A stretch of DNA of 64,000 nt from the NCBI RefSeq assembly GCF_947494875.1, contig NZ_CANLWM010000001.1:1070810-1134809 (forward strand), given 5' to 3'. Position 1 is the first letter of the stretch, and each line of letters begins with the position of its first letter. The notes under the pieces were generated by a model, which saw only the letters and a list, made by a program, of their open reading frames with translations, was not told where the DNA came from and searched no databases. Of this stretch, positions 34,614-44,720 are shown piece after piece. The DNA is from an uncultured Williamsia sp. (GTDB lineage: Bacteria; Actinomycetota; Actinomycetes; Mycobacteriales; Mycobacteriaceae). The position numbers and the translations under genes were made by a program.

Positions 34614-37073
34614 GTGATGAATCGAAAGACTGTTTTCCGCAACCTCGCCATCGTGGCCGTCATCGTGCTCGCCATCTGGGGATGGACGGTGCTGCGCGAC
34701 GGCAACCGCGAGTACAAGAGTGTGGACACGTCCGTCGCCCTCACGCAGCTGAACACGAAGAACGTGAACAGCGTGCAGATCGACGACCGCGAGCAGGCGC
34801 TCCGGCTCGAGCTGAAGAACCCGGTCGACGGCTCCACCAAGATCACGTCGAAGTACCCGGCGCGGGCCTCCGAGTTCGTCTTCACCTCGGTCCGTGACTC
34901 CGGCGCGAAGTACCAGACCAACGTCACCCAGGAATCCGTCCTGTGGCAGATCCTGATCTTCGTCCTGCCGATGCTGATCCTGTTCGGCCTCTTCTTCTTC
35001 GTGATGAGTCGCATGCAGGGCGGCGGCAAGGGCGGGGTCATGGGCTTCGGCAAGTCCAAGGCCAAGCAGCTCTCCAAGGACCACCCGAAGACCACCTTCG
35101 CCGACGTCGCCGGTTCCGACGAGGCGGTCGAGGAGCTCTACGAGATCAAGGACTTCCTGCAGAACCCCGCGCGCTACCAGGCGCTCGGCGCGAAGATCCC
35201 GCGCGGTGTGCTGCTCTACGGCCCTCCCGGCACCGGCAAGACGCTGCTCGCGCGCGCCGTCGCCGGCGAGGCGGGCGTCCCGTTCTTCACCATCTCCGGC
35301 TCGGACTTCGTCGAGATGTTCGTCGGTGTCGGCGCCTCGCGTGTGCGTGACCTGTTCGAGCAGGCGAAGAACAACAGCCCCTGCATCATCTTCGTCGACG
35401 AGATCGACGCCGTCGGCCGCCAGCGTGGCGCCGGCCTCGGCGGTGGGCACGACGAGCGCGAGCAGACCCTCAACCAGCTGCTCGTGGAGATGGACGGCTT
35501 CGGCGAGCGCTCCGGCGTCATCCTGATCGCGGCGACCAACCGCCCCGACATCCTCGACCCGGCGCTGCTGCGTCCCGGCCGCTTCGACCGGCAGATCCCG
35601 GTCGGCAACCCCGACATCGCCGGACGCCGGGCGATCCTCAAGGTGCACGCCGCGGGCAAGCCGATCGACCCCGACGCCGACCTCGACGGACTCGCCAAGC
35701 GCACCCCGGGCATGTCCGGCGCCGACCTGGCCAACGTCATCAACGAGTCGGCCCTGCTCGCCGCGCGCGAGAACCGCACGACGATCACCGCCGAACTGCT
35801 CGAGGAGTCGGTCGACCGGGTCGTCGGCGGCCCGCGTCGCAAGAGCCGGATCATCAGCGAGCACGAGAAGAAGATCGTGGCCTACCACGAGGGTGGACAC
35901 ACCCTCGCGGCATGGGCGATGCCCGATCTCGACCCGATCTACAAGGTCACGATCCTCGCCCGCGGGCGTACCGGCGGTCACGCGCTGGCTGTGCCGGAGC
36001 AGGACAAGGACCTGATGACGCGCTCGGAGATGATCGCGCGTCTGGTGATGGCGATGGGTGGCCGTGCCGCCGAGGAACTCGTGTTCCACGAGCCCACCAC
36101 CGGCGCATCGTCCGACATCGACCAGGCCACGAAGATCGCCCGCGCGATGGTCACCGAGTACGGCATGAGCGCGAAGCTCGGTGCCGTCCGGTACGGCCAG
36201 GAACAGGGCGACCCGTTCCTCGGTCGGTCGATGGGCACCCACAGCGACTACTCCGCCGAGATCGCCTCCGAGATCGACGACGAGGTCCGTCGCCTGATCG
36301 AGGCCGCGCACACCGAGGCGTGGGCGATCCTCGACGAATACCGCGACACCCTCGACGAGCTGGCCACACAGCTCCTCGAGCGCGAGACGCTGACCCGCAA
36401 GGATCTGGAGGCCATCTTCTCCGGTGTGGAGAAGCGGCCGCGCATCACCACGTTCAACGACTTCGGTGACCGGATCCCCAGCAGCAAGCCGCCGGTGAAG
36501 ACGCCCAAGGAGCTCGCCGCCGAGCGTGGCGAGCCGTGGCCCCCGGAGCCCGCACCCGACCTGCGCAAGGAGCCGGTCGGCGCGTCGGGCGGATACGGCC
36601 AGAACGGCCACACACCGCAGGGCTACGGCCCCGACGGGACCAACGGTCACGGCCAGTACGGCCAGAACGGCTACGGACAGAACGGTCACGGGCAGGGTCA
36701 GAACGGGTACGGCCAGAACGGGTACGGCCAGGGTCAGAACGGATACGGCCAGAACGGCTACGGCCAGAACGGCTACGGCCAGAACGGGTACGGACAGGGC
36801 GGTCCGTCGTACGGGCAGCCCACACCGCCCGGGCGCGGCGACGACTACCCCGGCTACCCGCAGGGATACCCGTCACCCGGCTACGGCGGACCCGGATACG
36901 GCAATCCCGGCCATCAGCCGACGCCGCAGCCGGTCCCGCGTGACCAGGACCCGTCACAGCACCGACCCAGCGGTCCGGACTACGGCGCGCCCGACGGCTG
37001 GTCGGCCCCGGGATGGCCGCCCCGCGACGGCGATCAGCGCCCGCCGAACGGCACCCCGCCGTCCCGCTACTGA
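34614..37073 (+). CDS. ftsH: ATP-dependent zinc metalloprotease FtsH with YGQNG repeat tail
   Basis: An 819-residue membrane AAA protease. Two membrane helices (about 10-28 and 110-130) flank a small extracytoplasmic domain. The AAA module has Walker A GPPGTGKT (about 203), Walker [16 protein letters not shown] and the [24 protein letters not shown]. The peptidase has HEGGH (about 424) and a downstream Asp in [15 protein letters not shown]. It degrades misfolded and regulatory membrane proteins. The last 190 residues are Gly/Gln/Asn/Tyr/Pro-rich with about ten (N)GYGQ units at residues 660-735. Start GTG 34614 or ATG 34617. TAGCCT at 34555 may be its -10. Confidence 0.95.
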   Translation: MMNRKTVFRNLAIVAVIVLAIWGWTVLRDGNREYKSVDTSVALTQLNTKNVNSVQIDDREQALRLELKNPVDGSTKITSKYPARASEFVFTSVRDSGAKYQTNVTQESVLWQILIFVLPMLILFGLFFFVMSRMQGGGKGGVMGFGKSKAKQLSKDHPKTTFADVAGSDEAVEELYEIKDFLQNPARYQALGAKIPRGVLLYGPPGTGKTLLARAVAGEAGVPFFTISGSDFVEMFVGVGASRVRDLFEQAKNNSPCIIFVDEIDAVGRQRGAGLGGGHDEREQTLNQLLVEMDGFGERSGVILIAATNRPDILDPALLRPGRFDRQIPVGNPDIAGRRAILKVHAAGKPIDPDADLDGLAKRTPGMSGADLANVINESALLAARENRTTITAELLEESVDRVVGGPRRKSRIISEHEKKIVAYHEGGHTLAAWAMPDLDPIYKVTILARGRTGGHALAVPEQDKDLMTRSEMIARLVMAMGGRAAEELVFHEPTTGASSDIDQATKIARAMVTEYGMSAKLGAVRYGQEQGDPFLGRSMGTHSDYSAEIASEIDDEVRRLIEAAHTEAWAILDEYRDTLDELATQLLERETLTRKDLEAIFSGVEKRPRITTFNDFGDRIPSSKPPVKTPKELAAERGEPWPPEPAPDLRKEPVGASGGYGQNGHTPQGYGPDGTNGHGQYGQNGYGQNGHGQGQNGYGQNGYGQGQNGYGQNGYGQNGYGQNGYGQGGPSYGQPTPPGRGDDYPGYPQGYPSPGYGGPGYGNPGHQPTPQPVPRDQDPSQHRPSGPDYGAPDGWSAPGWPPRDGDQRPPNGTPPSRY
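36590..36815 (+). repeat. in-frame tandem repeat TACGGCCAGAACGG (YGQNG units of FtsH)
   Basis: Near-identical 12-18 bp units encoding (N)GYGQ are repeated within the ftsH 3' region, with occasional His or Gly-Gln variants. The array is coding and length-variable in principle, like a microsatellite. Confidence 0.85.
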
Positions 37074-37083
37074 CACAGTGCGT

Positions 37084-37101
37084 CGACCCCTCTCGGGGTC
37101 G
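37084..37101 (+). terminator. hairpin in the ftsH-folE gap
   Basis: CGACCCC (37084-37090), loop TCTC, GGGGTCG (37095-37101) form a 7-bp perfect stem 10 bp after the ftsH stop. It may terminate or attenuate transcription into the folate operon. Confidence 0.6.
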
Positions 37102-37146
37102 GCCGCCCCTCCACGCCGTCCTCGAGAAATGGGTAGGCACCCCACC

Positions 37147-37758
37147 ATGACCGACACCACCGAAGCCCCGTCTGCGGGTGCGATGACCGAGTTCGACCAG
37201 CCTCGCGCCGAGGCCGCGGTCCGCGAGCTGTTGCTCGCGATGGGGGAGGACCCCGAGCGCGACGGGTTGAAGGACACGCCCGCGCGGGTGGCGCGTGCCT
37301 ACAAGGAGATGTTCGCGGGCCTCTGGGTGGATCCCGATGAGGTGTTGGCGACGACGTTCGACGTCGGGCACGACGAGTTGGTGCTGGTCAAGGACATCCC
37401 GATGTACTCGACCTGTGAGCACCATCTGGTGTCGTTCCACGGCGTGGCGCACGTCGGGTACATCCCGGGCGCCACGGGTCAGGTGACCGGGTTGTCGAAG
37501 CTGGCGCGTGTGGTCGACCTGTACGCCAAGCGCCCGCAGGTGCAGGAGCGGTTGACCACGCAGATCGCCGACGCCCTGGTCCGCAAGCTCGAGCCGCGCG
37601 GGGTGATCGTGGTGATCGAGGCCGAGCACCTGTGCATGGCGATGCGCGGCATCCGCAAGCCCGGGGCGAGCACCACCACCTCCGCCGTGCGCGGAATCTT
37701 CAAGACCAACGCGATCAGCCGCGGTGAGGCGCTGGAGCTCATCGCGCGACGGACCTGA
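37147..37758 (+). CDS. folE: GTP cyclohydrolase I
   Basis: A 203-residue GTP cyclohydrolase I with [20 protein letters not shown] (zinc Cys/His and catalytic His), [23 protein letters not shown] and [19 protein letters not shown]. It makes dihydroneopterin triphosphate, the first step of folate synthesis. ATG 37147 fits the family length; an in-frame ATG at 37129 would add six residues. First gene of the folE-folP-folB-folK set. Confidence 0.95.
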   Translation: MTDTTEAPSAGAMTEFDQPRAEAAVRELLLAMGEDPERDGLKDTPARVARAYKEMFAGLWVDPDEVLATTFDVGHDELVLVKDIPMYSTCEHHLVSFHGVAHVGYIPGATGQVTGLSKLARVVDLYAKRPQVQERLTTQIADALVRKLEPRGVIVVIEAEHLCMAMRGIRKPGASTTTSAVRGIFKTNAISRGEALELIARRT

Positions 37759-37783
37759 CGTCGGTTCTCACGCCGCCCACGCC

Positions 37784-37789
37784 TACCGT
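37784..37789 (+). promoter_or_regulatory. leaderless -10 box (TACCGT) of folP
   Basis: TACCGT ends 7 nt before the GTG at 37797. Because the earlier GTG at 37788 lies inside this box, the box favours 37797 as the translated start. Confidence 0.5.
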
Positions 37790-37796
37790 GGACGGC

Positions 37797-38708
37797 GTGT
37801 CCCCCGCGGTCGACCTGACGCCCGGCACCCGCACCCGCGTGGTGGGGGTTCTCAACGTGACGGCCGACTCGTTCTCCGACGGCGGCCTGTACCTCGACCC
37901 CGACCGTGCCGTGCAGCACGGGGTGCTCCTGGCCCGACAGGGCGCCGACCTCGTCGACGTCGGCGGTGAGTCGACCCGTCCCGGCGCGAACCGGGTCGAG
38001 CCCGACGTGGAACGCGACCGCGTCGTCCCGGTCATCCGGGCACTCGCCGACCAGGGGATCGCGGTCTCCGTCGACACCATGCGCGCGTCGGTCGCCGCGG
38101 CCGCCGTCGAGGCCGGTGCGGCGGTGATCAACGACGTGTCCGGTGGCCGCGCCGATCCCGACATGGCGCGGGTCGCGGCCGAGACCGGCGTCCCGTGGAT
38201 CCTCATGCACTGGCGCCCGACCGTCGACGGCGCCGGTGTCACCCGCTTCGCCCATCGGGTCGACGACGTCGGCGGATACCGCGACGTCGTCGCCCAGGTG
38301 AGCGCGGAACTGCTCGCCCAGGTGGACGCGGCCGTCGCGGCCGGCGTCAGCCCCGACCGCCTCGTGCTCGACCCCGGGCTCGGCTTCGCCAAGGCCGCGG
38401 CCCACAACTGGGCGCTGCTGCACGCCCTGCCGACGCTCGTCGGGCTCGGCTACCCGATCCTCGTCGGCGCGTCCCGCAAGCGCTTCCTGGGGGCGCTGCT
38501 CGGCGGGGACGGCGATCCCCGACCACCCGACGGCCGCGAGGTCGCCACGGCCGCGGTCACCGCGCTGGCCGCCGCCCACGGCGCGTGGGGCGTGCGCGTG
38601 CACGACGTCGTCGCAGGTCGTGACGCGGTCGCTGTCGCCGCCGCCTGGACCACCGGCGGCAGGCGCGGGTCGGTCGACGGCGCGCGGGAGGGGGTCCACG
38701 ATGGCTGA
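37797..38708 (+). CDS. folP: dihydropteroate synthase
   Basis: A 303-residue TIM-barrel enzyme. [16 protein letters not shown] binds the pterin, [14 protein letters not shown] contacts pABA/PPi, and [28 protein letters not shown] and [14 protein letters not shown] complete the active site. It joins pABA to the pterin and is the sulfonamide target. The start at GTG 37797 is supported by a leaderless -10 box; an upstream GTG (37788) is the alternative. Its stop overlaps folB by 8 bp. Confidence 0.95.
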   Translation: MSPAVDLTPGTRTRVVGVLNVTADSFSDGGLYLDPDRAVQHGVLLARQGADLVDVGGESTRPGANRVEPDVERDRVVPVIRALADQGIAVSVDTMRASVAAAAVEAGAAVINDVSGGRADPDMARVAAETGVPWILMHWRPTVDGAGVTRFAHRVDDVGGYRDVVAQVSAELLAQVDAAVAAGVSPDRLVLDPGLGFAKAAAHNWALLHALPTLVGLGYPILVGASRKRFLGALLGGDGDPRPPDGREVATAAVTALAAAHGAWGVRVHDVVAGRDAVAVAAAWTTGGRRGSVDGAREGVHDG

Positions 38709-39078
38709 CCGCATCGAGCTGCGAGGACTCGTCGTCCGCGGCAACCACGGCGTCTTCGACCACGAGAAGCGCGACGGGCAGGACTTCGTCATCGACCTCG
38801 TCCTGTGGCTCGACCTGAGTGCGGCTGCCGCCTCCGACGACCTCGCCGACACCGTCCACTACGGCGAACTGGCCCAGCGCGCCCACGACATCGTCGCCGG
38901 ACCGTCCCGGGACCTGATCGAGACGGTCGGGGCCGAGATCGCCGACGACGTCATGACCGACGAGCGGGTCGCGGCCTGCGAGGTCACCGTGCACAAGCCG
39001 TCCGCGCCGATCCCGCTGACGTTCTCCGACGTCGCCGTCGTGACGCGACGCTCGCGCAAATCGGGTCGGTCCCTGTGA
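38701..39078 (+). CDS. folB: dihydroneopterin aldolase
   Basis: A 125-residue FolB with [23 protein letters not shown] (catalytic Lys in the later HKPSAPIP motif), [16 protein letters not shown] and [14 protein letters not shown]. It splits 7,8-dihydroneopterin to hydroxymethyl-dihydropterin. The ATG overlaps the folP coding end by 8 bp. No start other than 38701 fits. Confidence 0.93.
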   Translation: MADRIELRGLVVRGNHGVFDHEKRDGQDFVIDLVLWLDLSAAAASDDLADTVHYGELAQRAHDIVAGPSRDLIETVGAEIADDVMTDERVAACEVTVHKPSAPIPLTFSDVAVVTRRSRKSGRSL

Positions 39079-39088
39079 GCCCCACACG

Positions 39089-39625
39089 ATGAGCCGAGCC
39101 GTCCTGTCGATCGGCGCCAACATGGGCGACACGGTCGCCGCGCTGCAGGCTGTCCGCGACCACTTCGGCGAGCGGGTGGTCGCCGCGTCCGCGATCCACG
39201 CGACCCCACCCTGGGGCCCGGTCGCCCAGGACGACTTCGACAACGCCGTGCTCGTCGTCGAGAGTGCCGACGCGACCCCGCGGGACTGGCTGGAGGAGGG
39301 TTTTGCCTGTGAGCGCGCCGCCGACCGCACCCGTGAACTGCGGTGGGGGCCACGCACTCTCGACGTCGACGTCGTCTCGGTGACCGTCGACGGGAGCGTC
39401 GTGGTCGACGACGACCCCGACCTGACCCTGCCGCATCCGCGGGCGCATCTGCGCGCTTTCGTGCTGATCCCGTGGCTCGACGCCGATCCCCGCGCCACCC
39501 TGTGGACCGAGGCGGGCGAGCGGGCTGTCGCCGATCTCGCCGCCGCCCTGCCCGCCGACGAGCGCGCCGGAGTGCGTCGCCGGGACGTCGAGGGCTGGAC
39601 AGTCGTCAGGGAGGGCGACCGATGA
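39089..39625 (+). CDS. folK: 2-amino-4-hydroxy-6-hydroxymethyldihydropteridine pyrophosphokinase
   Basis: A 178-residue [24 protein letters not shown] at the N-terminus, [22 protein letters not shown] for pterin binding, [22 protein letters not shown] with the ATP/Mg signature, and [16 protein letters not shown]. It activates the pterin with ATP for FolP. It overlaps the next ATG by 4 bp. Confidence 0.94.
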   Translation: MSRAVLSIGANMGDTVAALQAVRDHFGERVVAASAIHATPPWGPVAQDDFDNAVLVVESADATPRDWLEEGFACERAADRTRELRWGPRTLDVDVVSVTVDGSVVVDDDPDLTLPHPRAHLRAFVLIPWLDADPRATLWTEAGERAVADLAAALPADERAGVRRRDVEGWTVVREGDR

Positions 39626-40155
39626 CCCGCAGCGGTGGTCGACGACCACGTCAGGACGACCCCGACCAGCAGGGAATGTCGCCCACCCGCGTCCGGGACC
39701 TCCTCGGCGTCGCCGCGGTGACGGCCGTGATCGTGTGGTTGCTGGTCCGCGTCAGCTACGGCCAACTGCCACCGCTGCCGTTGCTGGCCGGGATCGTCCT
39801 GTATGTCCTGGCCGCGTTGGAGGCGGTCATCGCCGTCATCGTGCGGTCTCGCGTCTCGAGCTCCCAGGTGGGCCGGGCGTCCGGGCAGCTACACCCGCTG
39901 ACCGCAGCGCGCGTGCTCGCGCTGGCCAAGGCGTCGGCGTTGCTCGGTGCACTGGCCGTCGGCGTGTGGGCGGGGATGGGGATCTACCTGCTGTCGCTGT
40001 CGGAGTCGTCGGCAGCCGACCACGACAAGCCCGCGGCGATCGTGGGTCTCATCGGCGGTGTGCTGCTCGCGGCGGCCGCCGTGTGGCTCGAATACTCCTG
40101 TCGGACACCGGATGATCCCGAGGACGCCGCAGGCGCGTCGCCGTCGGGGACATGA
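39622..40155 (+). CDS. DUF3180 membrane protein (Rv3605c-like)
   Basis: A 177-residue protein with four membrane helices ([81 protein letters not shown]). DUF3180 always follows folK in mycobacteria (Rv3605c), but its function is unknown. Start ATG 39622 and stop both lie in 4-bp overlaps (with folK and, if the long start is used, with the next frame). Confidence 0.87.
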   Translation: MTRSGGRRPRQDDPDQQGMSPTRVRDLLGVAAVTAVIVWLLVRVSYGQLPPLPLLAGIVLYVLAALEAVIAVIVRSRVSSSQVGRASGQLHPLTAARVLALAKASALLGALAVGVWAGMGIYLLSLSESSAADHDKPAAIVGLIGGVLLAAAAVWLEYSCRTPDDPEDAAGASPSGT

Positions 40156-40228
40156 GCGGTCCGACGACACCGGACCGCGACGGCCCGACACCGGCCTCGC
40201 CCTCGCACGTCCGGGGCCCGGACGCCAG

Positions 40229-40234
40229 TAGGGT
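40229..40234 (+). promoter_or_regulatory. leaderless -10 box (TAGGGT) of the DUF6779 gene
   Basis: TAGGGT lies 7 nt before the ATG at 40242, identical in sequence and spacing to the box before lysS. It favours 40242 over an upstream in-frame ATG at 40152. Confidence 0.55.
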
Positions 40235-40241
40235 GACGCGC

Positions 40242-41327
40242 ATGACAGCAACGGGCGGTCGCTCCGCCGGTCTGCGCCGGTCGCGGCGCGGACCGGCCCA
40301 GTGGTTGCTCGGCCTGCTGCTGCTCCTCGCCATCGGCGCGTCGGTCGCCATGATCTTCACGCCCGACCGCAGTGTCGTCGCGTCGCTGGCCGTCATCGCC
40401 GCCCTGTGGGCCGCGGTCATCGGGGCCATCCTCGTCACCAAGTTCCGCCGCCAGGCCGACTCGGCCGAGGCGAAGACGCGCGATCTCCGGGTCGTCTACG
40501 AGCTGCAGCTCGAGCGCGAGATCGCCGCCCGCAAGCAGTACGAGCTCGGGGTCGAGGCGCAGATCCGTCGCGAGGTGCGCGCGGAGTCGACCCAGGAGCT
40601 GCGCGCGCTGCAGGAGCAGGTCGCCTCGCTACGGGCCAGCGTCGAGGCGCTGGTGGGGGAGTTGCCCGATCACCGGGTCGCCCTCGAGGCCGAACGTCTG
40701 CGGGCGCTCGGGCCGGTCCAGGACCCCGTGGTGTTCGACGGCGCCACCGCCGAGCGCGACTTCGCGCGCACGGCACCGGAACCCGCGCCCACACCTCCTG
40801 CGCCGCCGACCGCCGCACCGCAGACCGACCGACCGGTCGCCGACGACCGGCCCGCCGATCGCCCGCAGTTCGTCGACGAGACCCCGACCGACGAGTGGGC
40901 CACCTCCACGACCCAGGCCGCCGCCGACCTGCCTGCGACGGACCGACCCGCCGCGGCGCCGCCCGGAGTGCCGACGACGGCACCGGAACCCGCCCCGGAG
41001 TCGACGTCGGAGGCGCCGCTGTCGAGCGGCGGGCACCACCGACAGCCGGGTCCCGACAGCGTCGACGGTGCCGGTCGCCACGGTCGGGGCGTACCCGCTC
41101 CGGAACCGGCCGTCGACGCCGCCGCCGATGAACCCGACACCGACGAGGGCATCGCCGACGCGACACCCGCCTGGAGCACGTCGGTCGACGCACCCGCCCG
41201 CCGCGATCGTCACCGCGCCCGCGAGGTCGACAGCGGCGCGCACAGCAACGGGCGCTCGGTGTCGGAGCTGATGGACTCGCTGCGGTCCGGCGGCAGCAGC
41301 GGTCGTCGTCGTCGTCGCGAGGACTGA
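40242..41327 (+). CDS. membrane protein with coiled coil and long disordered tail, DUF6779 (Rv3604c-like)
   Basis: A 361-residue protein from ATG 40242 (391 residues if ATG 40152, which overlaps the previous stop, is used). Two membrane helices (WLLGLLLLLAIGASVAMIF and SLAVIAALWAAVIGAILV) are followed by a charged coiled coil (LRVVYELQLEREIAARKQYE to QVASLRASVEAL) and about 200 residues of Pro/Ala/Asp-rich disorder, ending SELMDSLRSGG and an Arg/Glu tip. The topology matches M. tuberculosis Rv3604c, whose function is unknown; a scaffold or division role is conceivable but unshown. Confidence 0.8.
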   Translation: MTATGGRSAGLRRSRRGPAQWLLGLLLLLAIGASVAMIFTPDRSVVASLAVIAALWAAVIGAILVTKFRRQADSAEAKTRDLRVVYELQLEREIAARKQYELGVEAQIRREVRAESTQELRALQEQVASLRASVEALVGELPDHRVALEAERLRALGPVQDPVVFDGATAERDFARTAPEPAPTPPAPPTAAPQTDRPVADDRPADRPQFVDETPTDEWATSTTQAAADLPATDRPAAAPPGVPTTAPEPAPESTSEAPLSSGGHHRQPGPDSVDGAGRHGRGVPAPEPAVDAAADEPDTDEGIADATPAWSTSVDAPARRDRHRAREVDSGAHSNGRSVSELMDSLRSGGSSGRRRRRED

Positions 41328-41456
41328 CACCCGGTCACGCGCTGCGGGTGACCCCGGTCACTCCACGTTCCTCGACGTCCCGCTCTGGGCCTATCCTCGA
41401 TGCCGAACGTCCGGTACCCGCCATGCGGGACCGGAACGGTGATCAGGAGGACATCG

Positions 41457-42398
41457 GTGACCTCATCGGGCATCTCGAACTGGCCCGCGCCTGCACGACT
41501 CACGGTGGGCGTCGTCTCGGCCGGTCGGGTCGGTTGCGCCGTGGGCGCGGCTCTCGAGGCCGCGGGACACGTCGTCGGCGGCGTCGTGGCCCGGTCGCAG
41601 CGCTCTCGCGCACGTGCCGCTCGTCTCCTGCCCGACTCGGAGGTCCTCGACCTCGCAGCGGTCGTCACCCGCAGTGAACTGCTCGTCGTCGCGGTGCCCG
41701 ATGATTCGCTCTCCGACGTGGTCCGCGACATCGCGGCCACGGGTGCCCTCCGCCCGGGGACGCTCGTCGCCCACACCGCCGGCGCGCAGGGCATCGGCAT
41801 CCTGGCGCCTCTCGCGGACCTCGGCGCCACCACCCTCGCACTGCACCCCGCGATGACCTTCGTCGACTCCGACGACGACGTCCGACGCCTGCGCGCCGCG
41901 TGTTTCGGGGTCACCGCCGCCGACGAGGTCGGCTACGCGGTCGCCTCCGCGCTGGTCCTGGAGATGGGCGGGGAACCCGTGCGGGTCCGCGAGGAGGCGC
42001 GCACGCTGTACCACGCGTCACTCGCCCACGGCGCGAACCACCTCGTCGCCCTCATCGCCGACGCACTCGACGGGCTGCGGATCGCCCTGGAGGGTCAGGA
42101 GCTCCCGGGCCAGGACGTCGTCGACGACCGGGCGGGTGGACTCCCCGCGCGTGTGCTCGGTCCGCTGGTGACCGCCGCCCTGCAGAACACGCTCGAACTC
42201 GGCCCGTCCGCGCTGACCGGCCCGGTCGCCCGGGGCGACGGTGCCGCCATCGCACGGCATCTCGCCGCGCTCGACGAGGCCGACCCCGATCTCGCGGGCG
42301 CCTACCGTGCGATGGCCACCCGCGCCGCCCACCACGCCGACGCCCCGGCCGCGGTGTGGGATGTCCTCGCCACCGACCGCCCCAGGGGGAGCCGATGA
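41457..42398 (+). CDS. Rossmann-fold/DUF2520 oxidoreductase-like protein (Rv3603c-like)
   Basis: A 313-residue protein with an NAD(P)-binding start [24 protein letters not shown], then [23 protein letters not shown] and a helical C-terminal DUF2520 domain ([20 protein letters not shown]). This resembles ketopantoate reductase/pyrroline-carboxylate reductase-like folds. Being coupled to panC, it could supply pantoate, but this is inference. GTG 41457 is selected since AGGAGG lies six bases upstream (41445-41450). The stop overlaps panC. Confidence 0.85.
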   Translation: MTSSGISNWPAPARLTVGVVSAGRVGCAVGAALEAAGHVVGGVVARSQRSRARAARLLPDSEVLDLAAVVTRSELLVVAVPDDSLSDVVRDIAATGALRPGTLVAHTAGAQGIGILAPLADLGATTLALHPAMTFVDSDDDVRRLRAACFGVTAADEVGYAVASALVLEMGGEPVRVREEARTLYHASLAHGANHLVALIADALDGLRIALEGQELPGQDVVDDRAGGLPARVLGPLVTAALQNTLELGPSALTGPVARGDGAAIARHLAALDEADPDLAGAYRAMATRAAHHADAPAAVWDVLATDRPRGSR

Positions 42399-43309
42399 CG
42401 ACCGCCACCCGTCCGTACACACCGGGATCGCTGACGGTGCACCGGGACCCGGCGACCCTGACGCAGGTGTCACGCGCGTTGCGGCAGACCGGCAAACGCG
42501 TCGTGCTGGTCCCGACCATGGGCGCGCTGCACGCCGGGCACCGAGAGCTGATCCGCGCCGCCCGCGCTCAGGGCCCGGCCGTCGTCATCGTGTCGATCTT
42601 CGTCAACCCCCTGCAGTTCGGGGCGAACGAGGACCTCGACGCCTACCCCCGCACGTTCGACGCCGACCGCGCCATCTGCGAGGAGGCGGGCGTCGAGCTG
42701 CTCTTCGCGCCCACCGTCGCCGACATGTACCCGGCCGGTCGACGCACCACCGTCCACCCCGGCCCGCTCGGCGACGATCTCGAAGGCGCCTCTCGGCCCG
42801 GGCATTTCGCCGGGATGCTGACCGTCGTCGCCAAGCTGCTCACCATCGCCGCGCCACACGCCGCGTACTTCGGCGAGAAGGACTACCAGCAGCTCGTCCT
42901 GGTGCGCCAGATGGTGACCGATCTCGACCTGGGTGTCGACATCGTCGGGGTCCCGACAGTGCGCGAGTCCGACGGCCTCGCGCTCTCCAGCAGGAACGCC
43001 TATCTGACCTCGGCACAGCGAGATTCGGCCACGGTCCTCTCCGCGGCGCTGGTCGCCGGTGCGCACGCCGCGGCCGGCGGCGCCGGTGCCATCGTCGACA
43101 CCGCACGGCAGGTGCTGGCCACCCATCCCGAGGTCGACGTCGACTACCTCGAGGTGCGCGGGACCGACCTCGGCCCTCCCCCCGAGCAGGGCGACGGACG
43201 GCTGCTCGTCGCCGCCCGCGTCGGGACCACCCGACTCATCGACAACGTCGGTGTCGCCGTCGGCACCGGCTTCCTGGCCCGCGGCACCACCCCCGACCCC
43301 GTCTCCTGA
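42395..43309 (+). CDS. panC: pantothenate synthetase
   Basis: A 304-residue Pan[19 protein letters not shown] carries the HxGH adenylation motif, [51 protein letters not shown] and [16 protein letters not shown] bind ATP/pantoate. It condenses pantoate and beta-alanine. ATG 42395 overlaps the DUF2520 stop and follows AGGGGGAG. Confidence 0.95.
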   Translation: MTTATRPYTPGSLTVHRDPATLTQVSRALRQTGKRVVLVPTMGALHAGHRELIRAARAQGPAVVIVSIFVNPLQFGANEDLDAYPRTFDADRAICEEAGVELLFAPTVADMYPAGRRTTVHPGPLGDDLEGASRPGHFAGMLTVVAKLLTIAAPHAAYFGEKDYQQLVLVRQMVTDLDLGVDIVGVPTVRESDGLALSSRNAYLTSAQRDSATVLSAALVAGAHAAAGGAGAIVDTARQVLATHPEVDVDYLEVRGTDLGPPPEQGDGRLLVAARVGTTRLIDNVGVAVGTGFLARGTTPDPVS

Positions 43310-43335
43310 CCAGCTCACGACACAGAGGACACGCC

Positions 43336-43776
43336 ATGCTCCGCACCATGATGACGTCGAAGATCCACCGCGCCACGGTGACCCAGGCCGACCTGCACTA
43401 CGTCGGGTCCGTCACCATCGACGCCGACCTCCTCGACGCGGCCGGACTCATCGAGGGCGAGCAGGTCACCATCGTCGACATCGACAACGGTGCCCGCCTC
43501 GTCACCTATGCGATCTCCGGTCCCCGTGGCAGCGGGGTCATCGGCATCAACGGCGCTGCAGCGCATCTCGTGCACCCGGGCGACCTCGTCATCATCATCG
43601 CCTACGGGGTGCTCAGCCCCGAGGAGCTCGCCGACTACGCGCCGCGCGTGGTGTTCGTCGACTCCGCGAACCGCATCGTCGACCTCGGCTCGGACGCAGC
43701 GCACGTGCCGGACGGCGCCGATCTCCTCGATCCGCGCGTGCTGGACAGCACGATGCTCACCGACGCCACGCGCTGA
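43336..43776 (+). CDS. panD: aspartate 1-decarboxylase
   Basis: A 146-residue pyruvoyl proenzyme. The self-cleavage site is Gly24-Ser25 in [14 protein letters not shown]; Ser25 becomes the pyruvoyl group. Further conserved are [31 protein letters not shown] and [20 protein letters not shown]. It makes beta-alanine for PanC. Positioned 26 bp after panC. Confidence 0.95.
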   Translation: MLRTMMTSKIHRATVTQADLHYVGSVTIDADLLDAAGLIEGEQVTIVDIDNGARLVTYAISGPRGSGVIGINGAAAHLVHPGDLVIIIAYGVLSPEELADYAPRVVFVDSANRIVDLGSDAAHVPDGADLLDPRVLDSTMLTDATR

Positions 43777-43790
43777 GACACCGCGCGCAC

Positions 43791-44633
43791 ATGCTCCTCG
43801 TCCTCGACGTCGGCAACACGAACATCCACCTCGGGGTGTTCGCCGGCCGTGGCGACCACGCCACACTGGTGCGGGACTGGCGGATCCGGACCGAGCCCCG
43901 CATGACCGCCGACGAGTTGGCCCTCACGCTGGAGGGGCTGCTCGGAGACGACACCGGCCGCGTCGTGTCGGTCGCCGCACTCTCGACGGTGCCGTCGCTG
44001 CTGCGTGAGATGCGTGTGATGGTGCCGAAGTACTTCGGGTCCGGGCCGCACGTGCTGTTCGAGCCGGGCCTGCGGACCGGAGTGCCGCTGCTCGTCGACA
44101 ACCCGAGGGAGGTCGGCACCGATCGCGTCGCCAACGCGCTGGCCGCGCGGGAGACGTACGGGACCGCCTGCATCGTCGTCGATTTCGGCACCACCACCCT
44201 CGTCGACGTGGTGTCGGCGAAGGGTGAGTTCCTCGGCGGCGCGATCGCCCCGGGCATCGACATCGCCGTCGACGCCCTCGCGCAGCGCACCGTCACACTC
44301 CGGACCGTCGAGCTCCTGCCGCCACGCAGCGTGGTCGGCAAGAACACCGTCGAGGCACTGCAGTCGGGGATCCTCTACGGCTTCGCCGGCCAGGTGGACG
44401 GGCTGGTCTCTCGTGTGCGCCGCGAGATCGCCGGGTTCTCCCAGTCCGACGACGTGACCGTCGTCGCGACCGGATACCTCGCGCCGCTGGTGTTCGAGGA
44501 GTGCCGCACCGTCGATGTCGCGCACCCCTACCTGACGCTGGAGGGGCTGCGACTGGTGTTCGAGCGCCAGCAGGAGGTGCGGCGCAAGCGGGAGAACGCC
44601 GATGGCGCACGCCGCGCGGCTGTGCCAGACTGA
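43791..44633 (+). CDS. coaX: type III pantothenate kinase
   Basis: A 280-residue ASKHA-fold kinase. MLLVLDVGNTNIHLGVFAG is the phosphate-1 motif, DNPREVGTDRVANALAARE binds pantothenate, IVVDFGTTTLVDVVSAKGEF is the second Asp motif, and GGAIAPGIDIAVDALAQRT completes the site. It phosphorylates pantothenate in CoA synthesis. Gene order panC-panD-coaX equals M. tuberculosis Rv3602c-Rv3600c. Confidence 0.95.
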   Translation: MLLVLDVGNTNIHLGVFAGRGDHATLVRDWRIRTEPRMTADELALTLEGLLGDDTGRVVSVAALSTVPSLLREMRVMVPKYFGSGPHVLFEPGLRTGVPLLVDNPREVGTDRVANALAARETYGTACIVVDFGTTTLVDVVSAKGEFLGGAIAPGIDIAVDALAQRTVTLRTVELLPPRSVVGKNTVEALQSGILYGFAGQVDGLVSRVRREIAGFSQSDDVTVVATGYLAPLVFEECRTVDVAHPYLTLEGLRLVFERQQEVRRKRENADGARRAAVPD

Positions 44634-44637
44634 CCCC

Positions 44638-44673
44638 GTGATGATGCGCTGTCGCGAGTGTTGTCGGGCCTGA
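44638..44673 (+). CDS. ten-to-eleven-residue Cys-rich leader peptide (putative cysteine attenuator)
   Basis: A short open frame, GTG-ATG-ATG start then RCRECCRA, contains three Cys codons including a tandem pair just before its stop. CAGACT ends six bases before the GTG (44626-44631), which fits a leaderless mRNA. GGCCTGACGGCC at the stop can form a small hairpin. Leaderless uORFs with Cys codons that regulate sulfur genes by attenuation are known in mycobacteria. The next gene (44721) encodes a rhodanese-like protein, matching that theme. Translation is inferred, not shown. Confidence 0.65.
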   Translation: MMMRCRECCRA

Positions 44674-44720
44674 CGGCCCCACCTCACCCTGCCCGCATCA
44701 CCCCTCGAGGACTCCCTCTC

